DNA of 64,000 nt from Oceaniferula marina (GTDB lineage: Bacteria > Verrucomicrobiota > Verrucomicrobiia > Verrucomicrobiales > Akkermansiaceae), in assembly GCF_013391475.1 (NCBI RefSeq), contig NZ_JACBAZ010000001.1, positions 124,001 to 188,000 of the forward strand, written 5' to 3'. The position numbers were made by a program, and so were the translations under genes. Each line of letters opens with the position of its first letter. The first letter of the stretch is position 1. The notes under the pieces were generated by a model, which ran no database searches, was not told the DNA's origin, and saw nothing but the letters and a program-made list of their open reading frames with translations. Of this stretch, positions 31,955 to 41,112 are shown in pieces.

Positions 31955-32054
31955 GTTCGGGTGGGTTGATTCCCACCCAATGCCGTCATCGAGCCTGAGC
32001 CATTAGAGTAGGCCATCAAGAGCAGGCCATCAGCGTGGTTTTACAGGGGGCTTG

Positions 32055-33281
32055 TTATGGTTGGTGAACGGGGGGGATCGCAACCGATGGGCTGTCCACC
32101 GCCGGAGCTTTGCTTGTGACAAAGTCGCTGCGGTTTTTTTGCAAGGCGGTGAGTGTGGTGTGGCCAACTTGGTAGATACGCCCCTCAAACACCCGGCTTT
32201 GCTCGAGTTGTTCTTTGAGCTGGTTTTGGCGTGTGGCAAATTCTGCATCGAGTCGGGCGGCGTCTTCCGCTTTTTCGTCGGCTTGTTTGCTGCGTTCCTT
32301 GGGGAGTTCGGCTGTGATGTTCACGGTGAGTAGCCAAGCTGCCTGGGCGGGGGGAAGTGGTGATTCCGGATCATGGCTTTCGGTCGCTGGTTCTTTTTGT
32401 GGCCAGTAGGCGAGCTGGTAGGTGATACCATCGAAGGTTTGGATGACTGCTTGTCGTTTGAGTTTGGCATCCGGGTTTGCACTGGCACCGGCTTCTTCTT
32501 TACTGAGCACATCCTGGAATGAGCTGTAGGAGAAGAGGTTACGTAGGGGGGCTGTTGAGGTCACTTGCATGCTTTCCTTTTCTCCCAGATCGGCCAGTTT
32601 GAACTGCGAGCTGGCTTGATTACCTTCGCGACGAAGTTCCCAGCTTACAAAGTTGGGGTCGGAGGGGGCGCTCACCTTGACGCTTTGAATATTCTGAATA
32701 CTCAGGAATTGTTTTTCCAGCCATGATGGAGCGTCAGCGTAGACTCCGGGAAAAGTTTCACCCACCGCGTAGATGCCGGAGTCATCGCCGGTAACGCGGA
32801 TGAAGCGTCCGGCGTCACCGCGGCCTGTTCCACTGTATTTGCCGAGGTAGGCTTCTGCCAGAGTCTCACCGGAGCTATTGTTCATGCTTACTTTTAATCC
32901 CAGGTCACTTGCCTCTTCGCTTTCTTTGGCAAGGCCAAATTTGCCGAAGTGTTTGGCGCTGCAGGGGAATCCCTGGGTGACCTTGACCTCGTGTAGGGTG
33001 CCTAGCAAGTTTCTCAGAAGTTCGTGGTTGGCTGGGTAATGACCACGTTCCTTGACAGTCCAGAGATTGTTCTCTCCGCGAACCAGTGTGGTGAGCTCGT
33101 CACCTTGTTGCAGTGTGACGGACGTGAGTTCGCGAATGGGGAGCTTGGGCAGAACTTTGTCGCCGGCGACCCTGTTGGTCTGGCTTCCCACGGTTTCATT
33201 TCCGTGGAATTTAACGAAGTAGGCTGCGATGCCAAGCACGATGGCAATCGACCAGAGGATGATGACAGTGCGTTGTTTCAT
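32055..33281 (-). CDS. DUF4340-domain membrane-anchored protein
   Basis: The protein has 408 residues with one N-terminal helix (about 6-24, VIILWSIAIVLGIAAYFVKF) and an otherwise periplasmic beta-rich body. The repeating pattern of DUF4340 is clear: ITSVTLQQGDELTTLVRG, NNLWTVKERGHYPA, FGLAKESEEASDLGLKV, YLGKYS, GIYAVGETFPGVYADAPSWL. A charged Gln/Glu/Ala stretch (about 325-365) and a Pro/Ser-rich tail follow. In many Verrucomicrobiota and Bacteroidota-like loci this family accompanies the Gld-type ABC transporter. Here it is 63 nt downstream of the GldG-like gene, last in the operon. Exact role unknown. Confidence 0.88.
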   Translation of the reverse strand: MKQRTVIILWSIAIVLGIAAYFVKFHGNETVGSQTNRVAGDKVLPKLPIRELTSVTLQQGDELTTLVRGENNLWTVKERGHYPANHELLRNLLGTLHEVKVTQGFPCSAKHFGKFGLAKESEEASDLGLKVSMNNSSGETLAEAYLGKYSGTGRGDAGRFIRVTGDDSGIYAVGETFPGVYADAPSWLEKQFLSIQNIQSVKVSAPSDPNFVSWELRREGNQASSQFKLADLGEKESMQVTSTAPLRNLFSYSSFQDVLSKEEAGASANPDAKLKRQAVIQTFDGITYQLAYWPQKEPATESHDPESPLPPAQAAWLLTVNITAELPKERSKQADEKAEDAARLDAEFATRQNQLKEQLEQSRVFEGRIYQVGHTTLTALQKNRSDFVTSKAPAVDSPSVAIPPVHQP

Positions 33282-33344
33282 GAAGAATAGGTATCGGTTA
33301 TTCGTTAGCTGCTGTGGAAGATGGTGAGCGCAGCGTGAGGGGGA

Positions 33345-35246
33345 TTAGAGGGCCCGGGTGGTTTTCCGGCGGATGAGCCAGACGGCGAGCCCGAGTAGAG
33401 CCACAAAGGCAGGGGTCACGGCGACGGTGAGTCGGGTGATTTTAGCGTAGAGGGCGTCTTTTCTCGATCTCAGGCTTTTTTGCTTATCGCGTAGTTCGCG
33501 TCGGAGTTGGATTTCTTTCTCTTGCAGTTCAATGATTTTCAGCTCTTGTTCAGGGCTCAGGACCAGTTGTTTTCCTTGTGATTTCTGGCTTTGCAGTTGC
33601 TGCAGCTGAGTGACGATGTCCTGCATCTCCTGTTGTGCTTTTTCGACGTCTTCACGCAGCTCTTTGGCAAACTGGGTCTCCATTTCCTTGACGACAGTGA
33701 AGGGGCGCATGGTGGCCGCACGGCTACGGGCTCCAATCAGATGCTTGGAGCCGGTGCATTGATCGAGGATGTTTTCGATCAGAGCGGCGTTGTTATTGAC
33801 TGCGATATGCCCCTGGGGAGAGGATTGGAAACAGGCAACGTCAAAGAGGAAGTCGGCATCAGAGATAAGGTAAACGGTTCCGGGCTTTTCAGCTTTCTTG
33901 AGGCCGGACGACGCGTTCTCGGCCAGCGTTTTGTCTCCTTCGGCCTCAGCCTTTGTATCGGCGCTTTGTTCATTCCCAGGTTTGCCGTCGGGGAAGGCAC
34001 TCGGGAAGGAACCTTGAAGCCGCATGAGCAAGCCATAGGATTTGCCGGTGGGTTGACTGCGGGTGAACAGTCCGGGATCCGGGTTGCCGGCTGATTGCGC
34101 CGTGACCAGAATGACTTCATTGGAGCTCTTGACCAGTGTTTCGACATTGAGCCCCTTGTTCTCATTGAGTGTGAGCCCGCCTGCAAGCGGCAGATAGAGG
34201 CTTTCAAAATTACGGGTCGTGATTTCGTCTTTATCAGTGATGGCCTCCTGACTGAGATTAAGGTGGGCGTACATCCGGCGGTTTTCACCGAAATCCGATG
34301 CATACTTGCCGTCTGCGATCACGTGGGTGCTGTCCATGCCGATTCCCCAGGCCTGAAGGAGTGTGGGCAGGTGTGAGGATTTTGGCACGCCGCCTCCACC
34401 CATGGCCCCCATCATTGGGTTCCCCTGAGGAGCCGTGATGGCATAGGGGTCGATGCAGGCGATGATGATGCCTCCCTTGAGTAGATATTGGTCGAGGGTG
34501 TATTCGGTTTCAGGAGTGATCCCGGCAGGGTGGACGAGAAGGATGACCGGTGTGTCTTCCGGGTTGAGATCCGCCGGCGTCATCCCGAGGTTCTGGAGCT
34601 CGTAGCGCTGTTCGAGGAGCTGATACATGATCCACGGTTGCTGTGGCTGCTGGCCGGGCATCTGGGCAGGTGAACCGGCCATCGGCAGGGTGGTCATCAG
34701 CCCGACACGAGTCTTTTTGAATGAGGTGACATTGGCGATGGCGCTCGAAAGGTGGTATTCGAGCATGGTTTCGTCGTTCGGGTCGAGGTAGGGGATTGCG
34801 GATTTTTGATTGAGACTGGAAATGGAAAGCCCGAAATAGAGGTTTTCGTCGTTGATGCGCTGCCCACTGATGCCGTCGAGGTTGGCGGAGTCTTCGGCGT
34901 CGGTGTCGGGTTGCGGGTCCAGATGTTCGATGATGATTTGGCCCTTGGACAAGTTGCGGTACCGGTTGAGCAGGTCGTCGACCTTACGCATGTAGTTTTT
35001 GAGCTGTCGGGGCATCATTTCACTTTTGCGCGTGGCGTAATAGCGAATGATTACCGGGGTATCGAGCTCGGAGAGGATGGCCTTGGTTCCTTCGGTCAGG
35101 GTGTGGCGTTTGTCTTCGGTGAGATCGAGATTGCGGTTGCCCAGGGATGTGGAGCTCATCAACCAGTTGGCAAAGATGACGATCAGGATAACGGCAATGA
35201 TACCAAGGATCGCCCTGCGGTTTGGGTGTGTGACTTTGGTAGACAT
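33345..35246 (-). CDS. GldG-like ABC transporter auxiliary protein
   Basis: From ATG 35246 (MSTKVTHPNRRAILG) the protein has about 633 residues; the frame runs upstream to 35363 but that part overlaps the next gene and looks non-coding. One N-terminal helix (IIAVILIVIFANWLM), then a large periplasmic region with the GldG/ABC auxiliary pattern: LTEDKRHTLTEGTKAIL, TPVIIRYYATR, DDLLNRYRNLSKGQI, and a mid-protein DTPVILLVHPAGITPETEY plus YLLKGGIIIACIDP. A coiled coil near 540-600 precedes a second helix at the C-terminus (TVAVTPAFVALLGLAVWLI) and RRK. It sits with an ABC-2 permease and ATPase in GldA-F-G order. Substrate unknown; does not by itself imply gliding. Confidence 0.88.
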   Translation of the reverse strand: MSTKVTHPNRRAILGIIAVILIVIFANWLMSSTSLGNRNLDLTEDKRHTLTEGTKAILSELDTPVIIRYYATRKSEMMPRQLKNYMRKVDDLLNRYRNLSKGQIIIEHLDPQPDTDAEDSANLDGISGQRINDENLYFGLSISSLNQKSAIPYLDPNDETMLEYHLSSAIANVTSFKKTRVGLMTTLPMAGSPAQMPGQQPQQPWIMYQLLEQRYELQNLGMTPADLNPEDTPVILLVHPAGITPETEYTLDQYLLKGGIIIACIDPYAITAPQGNPMMGAMGGGGVPKSSHLPTLLQAWGIGMDSTHVIADGKYASDFGENRRMYAHLNLSQEAITDKDEITTRNFESLYLPLAGGLTLNENKGLNVETLVKSSNEVILVTAQSAGNPDPGLFTRSQPTGKSYGLLMRLQGSFPSAFPDGKPGNEQSADTKAEAEGDKTLAENASSGLKKAEKPGTVYLISDADFLFDVACFQSSPQGHIAVNNNAALIENILDQCTGSKHLIGARSRAATMRPFTVVKEMETQFAKELREDVEKAQQEMQDIVTQLQQLQSQKSQGKQLVLSPEQELKIIELQEKEIQLRRELRDKQKSLRSRKDALYAKITRLTVAVTPAFVALLGLAVWLIRRKTTRAL

Positions 35247-35326
35247 GTTCTGAAGCGGTGGTCGGAATGAAAAAAGAGATGAATAAAGTCGGAATACTGC
35301 GGAATGCGTTTGCGTGAATCTTCCTC

Positions 35327-36052
35327 TTAGGCTCGTTTGGCGTTGAGGATGGCACTGGTGCACACCAGGCAGGCTGCAATGATGGAGCCAAAGTAGGTTA
35401 GGTCCTGAATCCGGATGGAACCTCTCAGCAGAGGTTGCAGATGGTTGAGGACCGAGGTCGAAACAATGGCATCGGTCGTAGCGCTTGAAAAGTTGCGTGC
35501 GATCTCGGTTTCGATGTTGCGGAATCCGATAATGACCAGCAGCACGCAGATACTGCAGGAGATGATCAGACAGGAGACTTGGTCACGGGTGAAGGCTGAA
35601 ATCAGGCAGGTGATCGCGAGAAAACTGCAGCAAACCAAATAGCTGCCAATGTATCCGGAAAAAATCGTCAGGTTGTCGGGGTCACCCAGCGTGTTGACGG
35701 CCATCACCATCGGGCAGGTCAGCAGCAAGGCAACGAGCCAGACGGTGGCCGCGGCCAGATACTTGCCAACGATGGCCGACCAGATCGTGGTGGGAAAGGT
35801 CCCGAGCAGTTCAATGGTTCCGCTGCGTTGTTCATCGGACCAGAGGCGCATGCCGAGCGCAGGAGCCAGCAGCATAAAGATCCAGGGGTGCCAGAAGAAA
35901 AAGCTCCACTCCAGGTTGGCGTCACCGATTTGGATGAAACTGCCGAGCGTGAAGGTCAGGAAGAGTGACATGAAGAGGAAAATACAGATGACCGCGTAGG
36001 CCGTCGGCTGCGTGAAATAGCTTTTTAATTCGCGTTGGTAAATGGTGAACAT
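35327..36052 (-). CDS. ABC-2 type permease (GldF-like)
   Basis: The protein has 241 residues with six hydrophobic helices. It starts MFTIYQRELKSYFTQPTAYA, the classic beginning of GldF-type permeases, and has the conserved APALGMRLWSDEQRSGTIEL segment between helices 2 and 3. The last helix ends in AILNAKRA. It lies 47 nt downstream of the ATPase gene and 80 nt upstream of the GldG-like start. A run of eight G lies in the gap before it, just after the ATPase stop. Together the ATPase and this permease would form the membrane part of an exporter of unknown cargo. Confidence 0.92.
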   Translation of the reverse strand: MFTIYQRELKSYFTQPTAYAVICIFLFMSLFLTFTLGSFIQIGDANLEWSFFFWHPWIFMLLAPALGMRLWSDEQRSGTIELLGTFPTTIWSAIVGKYLAAATVWLVALLLTCPMVMAVNTLGDPDNLTIFSGYIGSYLVCCSFLAITCLISAFTRDQVSCLIISCSICVLLVIIGFRNIETEIARNFSSATTDAIVSTSVLNHLQPLLRGSIRIQDLTYFGSIIAACLVCTSAILNAKRA

Positions 36053-36099
36053 GAAGCCGGTAATTCGTTAATCGTGAATGAAGAGGGAGGGGGGGGAGT

Positions 36100-36822
36100 T
36101 TATTCGGTTTCCTTGGTGGTGACCGTGCGGAATAAATCGTGCAGTGAGTTGCTGCCGGACTGTTCCCGGAGCTCGGCCGGGGTGCCGTCGGCAACGATCG
36201 AGCCTTGATCGATGATCACGGCCCGGGTGCAGGCTGCGTCCACTTCTTCGAGAATGTGGGTGGAGAAGAGAATCGCCTTGGTTTCTCCCAGGCGGGCAAT
36301 CAGTTGGCGCACTTCGTGTTTTTGGTTGGGATCCAGACCATCCGTCGGTTCATCCAGAATCAAGACCTCCGGATCGTGCAGCAAGGACTGAGCCAGACAG
36401 GTCCGGTGTCGGTATCCCTTCGACAGGGTGCTGATGGACTGGGGGGCGACTTTTTGCAAAAAGCAGGTTTCGATGGCGTAATCAACCGCCTCGCGCCTGG
36501 CTTTTCCTGAAAGCCCACGCATGGATGCGCAAAACTTGAGGAAATCGACCACTGTCATATCATCATAGAGAGGTGCGGATTCCGGCAGGTAGCCGATTTT
36601 GCCCTTGGCTTGTTTCGGATGATCCACCATGGAAATACCACAGATTTTGGCATCCCCGCTATTGGGGGAGAGAAAGCCGGTCACCATACGCATGGTGGTC
36701 GATTTCCCCGCGCCATTCGGGCCGAGAAAGCCGAGAACCTCTCCCGGTTCGACTGTGAAGGATAGATCGCGAACCACGGTCTTGGGACCGAAGTGTTTGG
36801 TAAGATTGCTGACCTCGATCAT
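36100..36822 (-). CDS. ABC transporter ATPase (GldA-like)
   Basis: The protein has 240 residues, a normal ABC-2 ATPase length. Walker A GFLGPNGAGKST near 33, Q-loop region YLPESAPLYDDMTVVDFL, signature LSKGYRHRTCLAQ, Walker B VLILDEPTDGLDPNQ, H-loop FSTHILEEV. The C-terminal part GSNSLHDLFRTVT is the usual GldA/CcmA-type tail. It is the first gene of a four-gene minus-strand operon (ATPase, permease, GldG-like, DUF4340). Energises the permease by hydrolysing ATP at the inner membrane. Confidence 0.95.
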   Translation of the reverse strand: MIEVSNLTKHFGPKTVVRDLSFTVEPGEVLGFLGPNGAGKSTTMRMVTGFLSPNSGDAKICGISMVDHPKQAKGKIGYLPESAPLYDDMTVVDFLKFCASMRGLSGKARREAVDYAIETCFLQKVAPQSISTLSKGYRHRTCLAQSLLHDPEVLILDEPTDGLDPNQKHEVRQLIARLGETKAILFSTHILEEVDAACTRAVIIDQGSIVADGTPAELREQSGSNSLHDLFRTVTTKETE

Positions 36823-36920
36823 AGTTTAATGAATATACAAAATGAGTGCCGAGAAACTTATGGATTCCGGTGAAAAATCAAGAGGAAAATTGATTTTCGC
36901 CTAGGCAAAATACGCATAGG

Positions 36921-37085
36921 ATGGCGGAACGATTGCTGGGTAATGAACGGTGGAAACTTTTCTTTCGGGCTTCACCGTTCGATTTTCCTTCTGGGTATGT
37001 CTTTATCGCAGGGGGGATGGGGTGTTTTTCCTTCCTGAATTGGTTTATCTGGGTGAGGGGGAGTAAATTTAGCAAGGTGACGTAA
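36921..37085 (+). CDS. Possible 54-residue small membrane protein
   Basis: An ATG-to-TAA frame of 54 codons lies in the 305-nt gap between two divergent genes. The product is aromatic and hydrophobic in its second half (SGYVFIAGGMGCFSFLNWF followed by IWVRG), which could be one membrane helix, with a basic end. There is only a weak TAGG before the ATG. It ends 42 nt before the khpB-like start. No homologue comes to mind; chance coding is quite possible. Apart from this frame the gap shows nothing clear. Confidence 0.22.
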   Translation: MAERLLGNERWKLFFRASPFDFPSGYVFIAGGMGCFSFLNWFIWVRGSKFSKVT

Positions 37086-37127
37086 GTGGTATTTGACGTT
37101 TTTGCAGGAATTGTCTATCACCTGTGT

Positions 37128-37592
37128 ATGAATGACCTTGTTGCAGCGGGAAAGATTTTATCCGCGATGTTGGAGAAGCTCGGTTTCGAGGTGGAACTCG
37201 AGACTTCGGAAAACGAGGATGGCCCCTGTCTGAATATGATTAGTGAAGACAGCTCTTACTTGATTGGCAAACACGGCGACCGACTCGAGGATTTGCAGTA
37301 TTTGATGAATCGTATTCTGGTTAAACACTACCCGGATTCGCCACGAGTCCGAGTGGATTGTGATCATTACCGGGCTAATCAAGAAAAGCAGTTGCGGGAG
37401 ACCGCTATTCAGACCGCCAGCCAAGTCATTGAAGATGGTAAAGCCCGCAAGCTCAAGCCGCTGAATGCATATTACCGTCGATTGGCATACAATGCGATTA
37501 TGCAAGTGGAAGGGGTGAAAGCCACCTCACCTAACGGGCGGTCTCGATACAAACGGATATCCATCGAAAAAGTCGGAGCAACAGATTCGTGA
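37128..37592 (+). CDS. khpB: KhpB/Jag-like RNA-binding protein (KH + R3H)
   Basis: From ATG 37128 the protein has about 154 residues; an earlier frame start at 37086 adds 14 residues that do not look native. KH domain near 15-75 with the GxxG-type loop LIGKHGDRLEDLQYLMN. R3H domain near 80-145 with RVRVDCDHYRANQEKQL and KPLNAYYRRLAYNAI, then SPNGRSRYKRISI. It lacks the N-terminal Jag domain of Gram-positive KhpB, as usual in Verrucomicrobia-like short forms. It binds RNA, often with KhpA, and is normally near yidC or rnpA; here it precedes a thioesterase gene by 31 nt. Confidence 0.9.
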   Translation: MNDLVAAGKILSAMLEKLGFEVELETSENEDGPCLNMISEDSSYLIGKHGDRLEDLQYLMNRILVKHYPDSPRVRVDCDHYRANQEKQLRETAIQTASQVIEDGKARKLKPLNAYYRRLAYNAIMQVEGVKATSPNGRSRYKRISIEKVGATDS

Positions 37593-37623
37593 AGCACGCA
37601 ATGATACTACGTCCACCGAAACG

Positions 37624-37998
37624 ATGATCACGCACCGACTTGTCTTACCCGAGGACTTGAACCAGTATGGTTTTTTGTTCGGTGGGAAAATGTTGGCCTG
37701 GGTGGATGAAGCATCGTGGATTGCTGCTAGCTTGGATTTTCCCGGATGTCACTTTGTGACGGTGGGCATGGATAAAGTGGAATTTCACCACGGCGTGGCC
37801 AAAGGGGTTATTCTGGAGATCCAATGTGTCCTCGTAAAACAGGGACGGACGTCCGTGACCTATCAGGTCGAAGTCAGACAGGGGAGTAGTAAGGATCAAG
37901 GTGTGATCTTTTCCACCTGTGTCAGTTTTGTCAATGTGGATTCGGACGGATCTAAAAAAGAGCTCGGAGATAAAATCGAATCCACCCCATCAGTATGA
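37624..37998 (+). CDS. Hotdog-fold acyl-CoA thioesterase
   Basis: The protein has 124 residues, a single hotdog domain of the YciA/BFIT type. Signature: LVLPEDLNQYGFLFGGKMLAWVDEAS, carrying the usual Asn-His/Gly-Gly and Asp region, then VTVGMDKVEFHHGVAKG and CVLVKQGRTSVTYQVEV. It should hydrolyse short or medium acyl-CoA in the cytoplasm. Its last four bases overlap the next gene (ATGA, 37995-37998), which indicates translational coupling with the FAD dehydrogenase. Substrate chain length is not predictable. Confidence 0.9.
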   Translation: MITHRLVLPEDLNQYGFLFGGKMLAWVDEASWIAASLDFPGCHFVTVGMDKVEFHHGVAKGVILEIQCVLVKQGRTSVTYQVEVRQGSSKDQGVIFSTCVSFVNVDSDGSKKELGDKIESTPSV

Positions 37999-39569
37999 AA
38001 CAGATCGTTACGACGGATATTATCCTCCCCTTGGAGGCCTCTGAAAATCAAGAGGTGTGGCGTAAAAAATTGGCTCGCAAACTGAAGGTCCATCCAAGGC
38101 AGATTCTTGACATGCGCTTGCGCAAGCATTCCATTGATGCCCGCAAGAAAGAGCTCAAGGTCAACCTACGCATCGAGGTTGGTCTCGGCCAAACATTGCC
38201 CCCGGAGCCCGAATATCGAGCCGATTACCCGCAGGTTCCTGATCAGGCCCGTCAGGTGATTATTGTTGGTTGTGGTCCAGCAGGCATGTTTGCGGCACTC
38301 AAGGCCATTGAATTGGGATGGAAACCGGTGGTGCTGGAGCGAGGCAAGGATGTCTCAGCCCGACGTTTTGACCTGGCTCCGATCATGCGCCATGGCAAGG
38401 TGATCGAGGATTCGAATTACTGCTTTGGAGAAGGGGGCGCCGGGACGTTTTCCGATGGGAAGTTATACACGCGGGCGACCAAACGAGGTCCGGTGCGCGA
38501 TGTGTATGAAACCTTTGTAGCCCATGGAGCCCCACGAAAAATTTTGACCGACGCCCACCCTCATATCGGGTCGAATCTGCTGCCGAATGTAGTTAAGGCC
38601 ATCCGTCACAGTATCTTGAGCGCAGGGGGGGAAGTGCATTTTGGAGCCAAGGTGACGGAGTTTTTGAGAACTCTCGATTCCGGTAAGGTGCGTGGTGTCG
38701 CTACTGCTGACGGTCGTGAATTTTTAGGGGAAGCTGTCATTTTGGCCACGGGGCATAGCGCCCGGGACATTTACCGAAAATTGGCTGAGGAACAGGTGTT
38801 GATGGAGCAAAAAACATTTGCCGTCGGCGTCCGGATAGAACATCCGCAACCCTTGATCGATAGTATCCAGTATCATTACCGACGCGGGACTGAAAGACCT
38901 CGCATCCTACCCGCTGCACGCTACCGTTTGGCGTGCAAGATCGGCGGACGCGGAGTTCACTCTTTTTGTATGTGCCCCGGTGGTTTTATTGTGCCTGCCG
39001 CCACTGAAAATGATGAGGTTGTGGTCAACGGGATGTCGTTGGCCCGGAGGGATTCACCCTTCGCGAATAGTGGGCTGGTGGTAAGTGTGGACCCTGAAGA
39101 TACTCGGAGTTTTGATGCCGAACATGGTATTCTTTCAGGGATTGCTTTTCAAAAAGAAATGGAAGTGCTGGCATCTCGCCTGGGTGGTGGAATGCAAAAA
39201 GCCCCCGGCCAGCGAGTGAGCGACTTTCTTGATCACAAGCTGTCGGACTCACTGCCTGATACGAGTTATTTTCCAGGGGTGACCAGTGTTCCCTTGCATC
39301 AGGAGATGCCTGCCTTCATTTCAACACGTATGCAAACGGGACTCAAAAAGTTCGGGCGGGAAATGAAGGGCTATGTGACAGAGGAGGCTGGGTTGTTAGG
39401 TTTTGAGACCCGGACAAGTAGTCCTTTACGTATTCCTCGAGAGGATGGTCATTTGCAACACCCTGAATGGTTGGGGCTTTACCCTTGTGGTGAAGGGGCG
39501 GGTTATGCTGGAGGCATTATTTCAGCGGCCTTGGATGGAATGAAGTGTGCGCAGGCTGCGTGCGGGTAA
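37995..39569 (+). CDS. FAD-dependent dehydrogenase (COG2509 family)
   Basis: The protein has 524 residues. The first 75 form a small basic domain (WRKKLARKLKVHPRQILDMR...). An FAD-binding Rossmann motif follows: VIIVGCGPAGMFAALKAIEL. The family blocks FGEGGAGTFSDGKLYTR, HPHIGSNLLPNVVKAIR, ATGHSARDIYR, VGVRIEHPQPLID and the C-terminal YPCGEGAGYAGGIISAA are all intact. It is cytoplasmic with no signal peptide. This family is widespread and biochemically ill-defined, sometimes called uncharacterised NAD(FAD)-utilising dehydrogenase. Start shares ATGA with the thioesterase stop. Confidence 0.92.
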   Translation: MKQIVTTDIILPLEASENQEVWRKKLARKLKVHPRQILDMRLRKHSIDARKKELKVNLRIEVGLGQTLPPEPEYRADYPQVPDQARQVIIVGCGPAGMFAALKAIELGWKPVVLERGKDVSARRFDLAPIMRHGKVIEDSNYCFGEGGAGTFSDGKLYTRATKRGPVRDVYETFVAHGAPRKILTDAHPHIGSNLLPNVVKAIRHSILSAGGEVHFGAKVTEFLRTLDSGKVRGVATADGREFLGEAVILATGHSARDIYRKLAEEQVLMEQKTFAVGVRIEHPQPLIDSIQYHYRRGTERPRILPAARYRLACKIGGRGVHSFCMCPGGFIVPAATENDEVVVNGMSLARRDSPFANSGLVVSVDPEDTRSFDAEHGILSGIAFQKEMEVLASRLGGGMQKAPGQRVSDFLDHKLSDSLPDTSYFPGVTSVPLHQEMPAFISTRMQTGLKKFGREMKGYVTEEAGLLGFETRTSSPLRIPREDGHLQHPEWLGLYPCGEGAGYAGGIISAALDGMKCAQAACG

Positions 39570-39621
39570 GGGGAATGGATATTGACGCCTCAAGCTCTCC
39601 CTGATAGGGTGCACGGGATTT

Positions 39622-41040
39622 ATGAATGCTGAGAAAAAATCTCAATGGGGCCGGCAGTGCTCAAACTCGGACTGGGCTGGTTTGGTATGTGGCGTGTTGA
39701 TGAGCCTTACCGGGGGTGTTATCGCTGAACCCGGACCGGCATATTTGGCTGCGGAAGCCCCGGTGACCCCCGAATTGAGAGGTGACCGATCCGCAACCGC
39801 AACGGTCGGCGCCATACCGGAGGACTTGCTTAATCAGTATGATCCTTTTGCTGTTTTGCCGCGAAAGTGGTTACCTTCTTTGAGGGAAAAGTACATCCCC
39901 AAGACGGGGCACTCTTTTGTTGATGGTATTCAATTTGAGGTCAAACCGAGGTTTTATTATTTTCATCGGGATGTGGAGAGTGAGGGGATTCAGGAGACTG
40001 CGGCATTTGGCGGAGAGTTAGGTGTGGAAAGTGGGTGGTTCCGCGATTGGTTCCGCGTGGGGTTAACTCTTTACACTTCACAAAAAATTTATGGACCATC
40101 GGATCGGGATGGTTTGAATTTGTTAGCTCCAGGCCAGCATGGTTACACAGCTCTGGGTGAGGCCTACGCCGACTTCAGGCATGGGGAGAACCTGCTTCGA
40201 GCTGGTCGGTCTCGAGTCGATTTACCATATATTAATGCCAATGATTTTCGGATGACTCCTCATACTTTTGAAATGGTGGGCTTTCGTATCGCCTCGATCG
40301 AAAATCTGCGTATCGGAGCGGGGCATGTGGCACGTATCAAAACCCAGACATCGACAGATTTCGAATCCATGTCGTCTGTGGCTGGTAGCGACCAGGGAGA
40401 CCGTGGTGTTTCGATCGTATCATTACGCTATGAGTTCAGTGATGAAACTTTTGTGGCGGCATCCGAACAATATGGATGGGATATGTTTAATAGCTTTTAT
40501 GTGGAAGCTGAAACCTTGATTGAATGGTCGGATGACTTGAAGCTTGAGCTTGGTGTTCAGTTCACCGATCAGCGAAGTGTAGGAGATGAATGGTTAGGTG
40601 ACTTTAAGACCCAGTCGGCAGGAGTGAAAGTAGCTTTGCAGTATTGTAACTTTGCTGCGGCATTGTCTTACCAGAGGACCGCTAATGGAAGTGGCGTCCT
40701 CAAACCCTGGGGAGGCTCTCCAGCATATAACTCATCCATCATTCAGGATTTTGACCGGGCCGGTGAGGAGTCGTTTCGCTTGGGCTTGACCTATGATTTT
40801 GCTCCGCACGGTCTGGACGGGGTTTCCGTTGATACTTCCTGGATCATTGGTGATACGCCGGACAGCGGAAGCCAGGCGTCACCTGACCAGCAGGAATTTG
40901 ATTTCACCATCGATTACAAGCCGTCGGTTGAATTGTTTGATGGTGTATGGTTTCGAGCCCGTTATGCAAAAAATTGGATCGATGAAGGGAATGATATCGA
41001 GGATATCCGCTTCATCTTAAATTACTCCTATCAGTTTTAG
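39622..41040 (+). CDS. OprD-like outer-membrane porin
   Basis: The protein has 472 residues. The N-terminal signal peptide (about 1-36, VCGVLMSLTGGVIAEP) is followed by a beta barrel rich in alternating strands. OprD-family features: FEVKPRFYYFHRDVES near 108, AFGGELGVESGWFRDW, GEAYADFRHGENLLRAGRSR with LPYINANDFRMTP just after, and the last strand ends IRFILNYSYQF with a C-terminal Phe for BAM recognition. It should let small solutes such as amino acids, peptides or aromatic acids across the outer membrane. Monocistronic by spacing: 52 nt before and 72 nt after. Substrate not predictable. Confidence 0.82.
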   Translation: MNAEKKSQWGRQCSNSDWAGLVCGVLMSLTGGVIAEPGPAYLAAEAPVTPELRGDRSATATVGAIPEDLLNQYDPFAVLPRKWLPSLREKYIPKTGHSFVDGIQFEVKPRFYYFHRDVESEGIQETAAFGGELGVESGWFRDWFRVGLTLYTSQKIYGPSDRDGLNLLAPGQHGYTALGEAYADFRHGENLLRAGRSRVDLPYINANDFRMTPHTFEMVGFRIASIENLRIGAGHVARIKTQTSTDFESMSSVAGSDQGDRGVSIVSLRYEFSDETFVAASEQYGWDMFNSFYVEAETLIEWSDDLKLELGVQFTDQRSVGDEWLGDFKTQSAGVKVALQYCNFAAALSYQRTANGSGVLKPWGGSPAYNSSIIQDFDRAGEESFRLGLTYDFAPHGLDGVSVDTSWIIGDTPDSGSQASPDQQEFDFTIDYKPSVELFDGVWFRARYAKNWIDEGNDIEDIRFILNYSYQF

Positions 41041-41112
41041 CTCATCTGATAGAGTTGGGTGGTATGGGTGTCTGGTTTTGAGTTGAAACCACTTGATGTG
41101 TGGTGACGCTCA

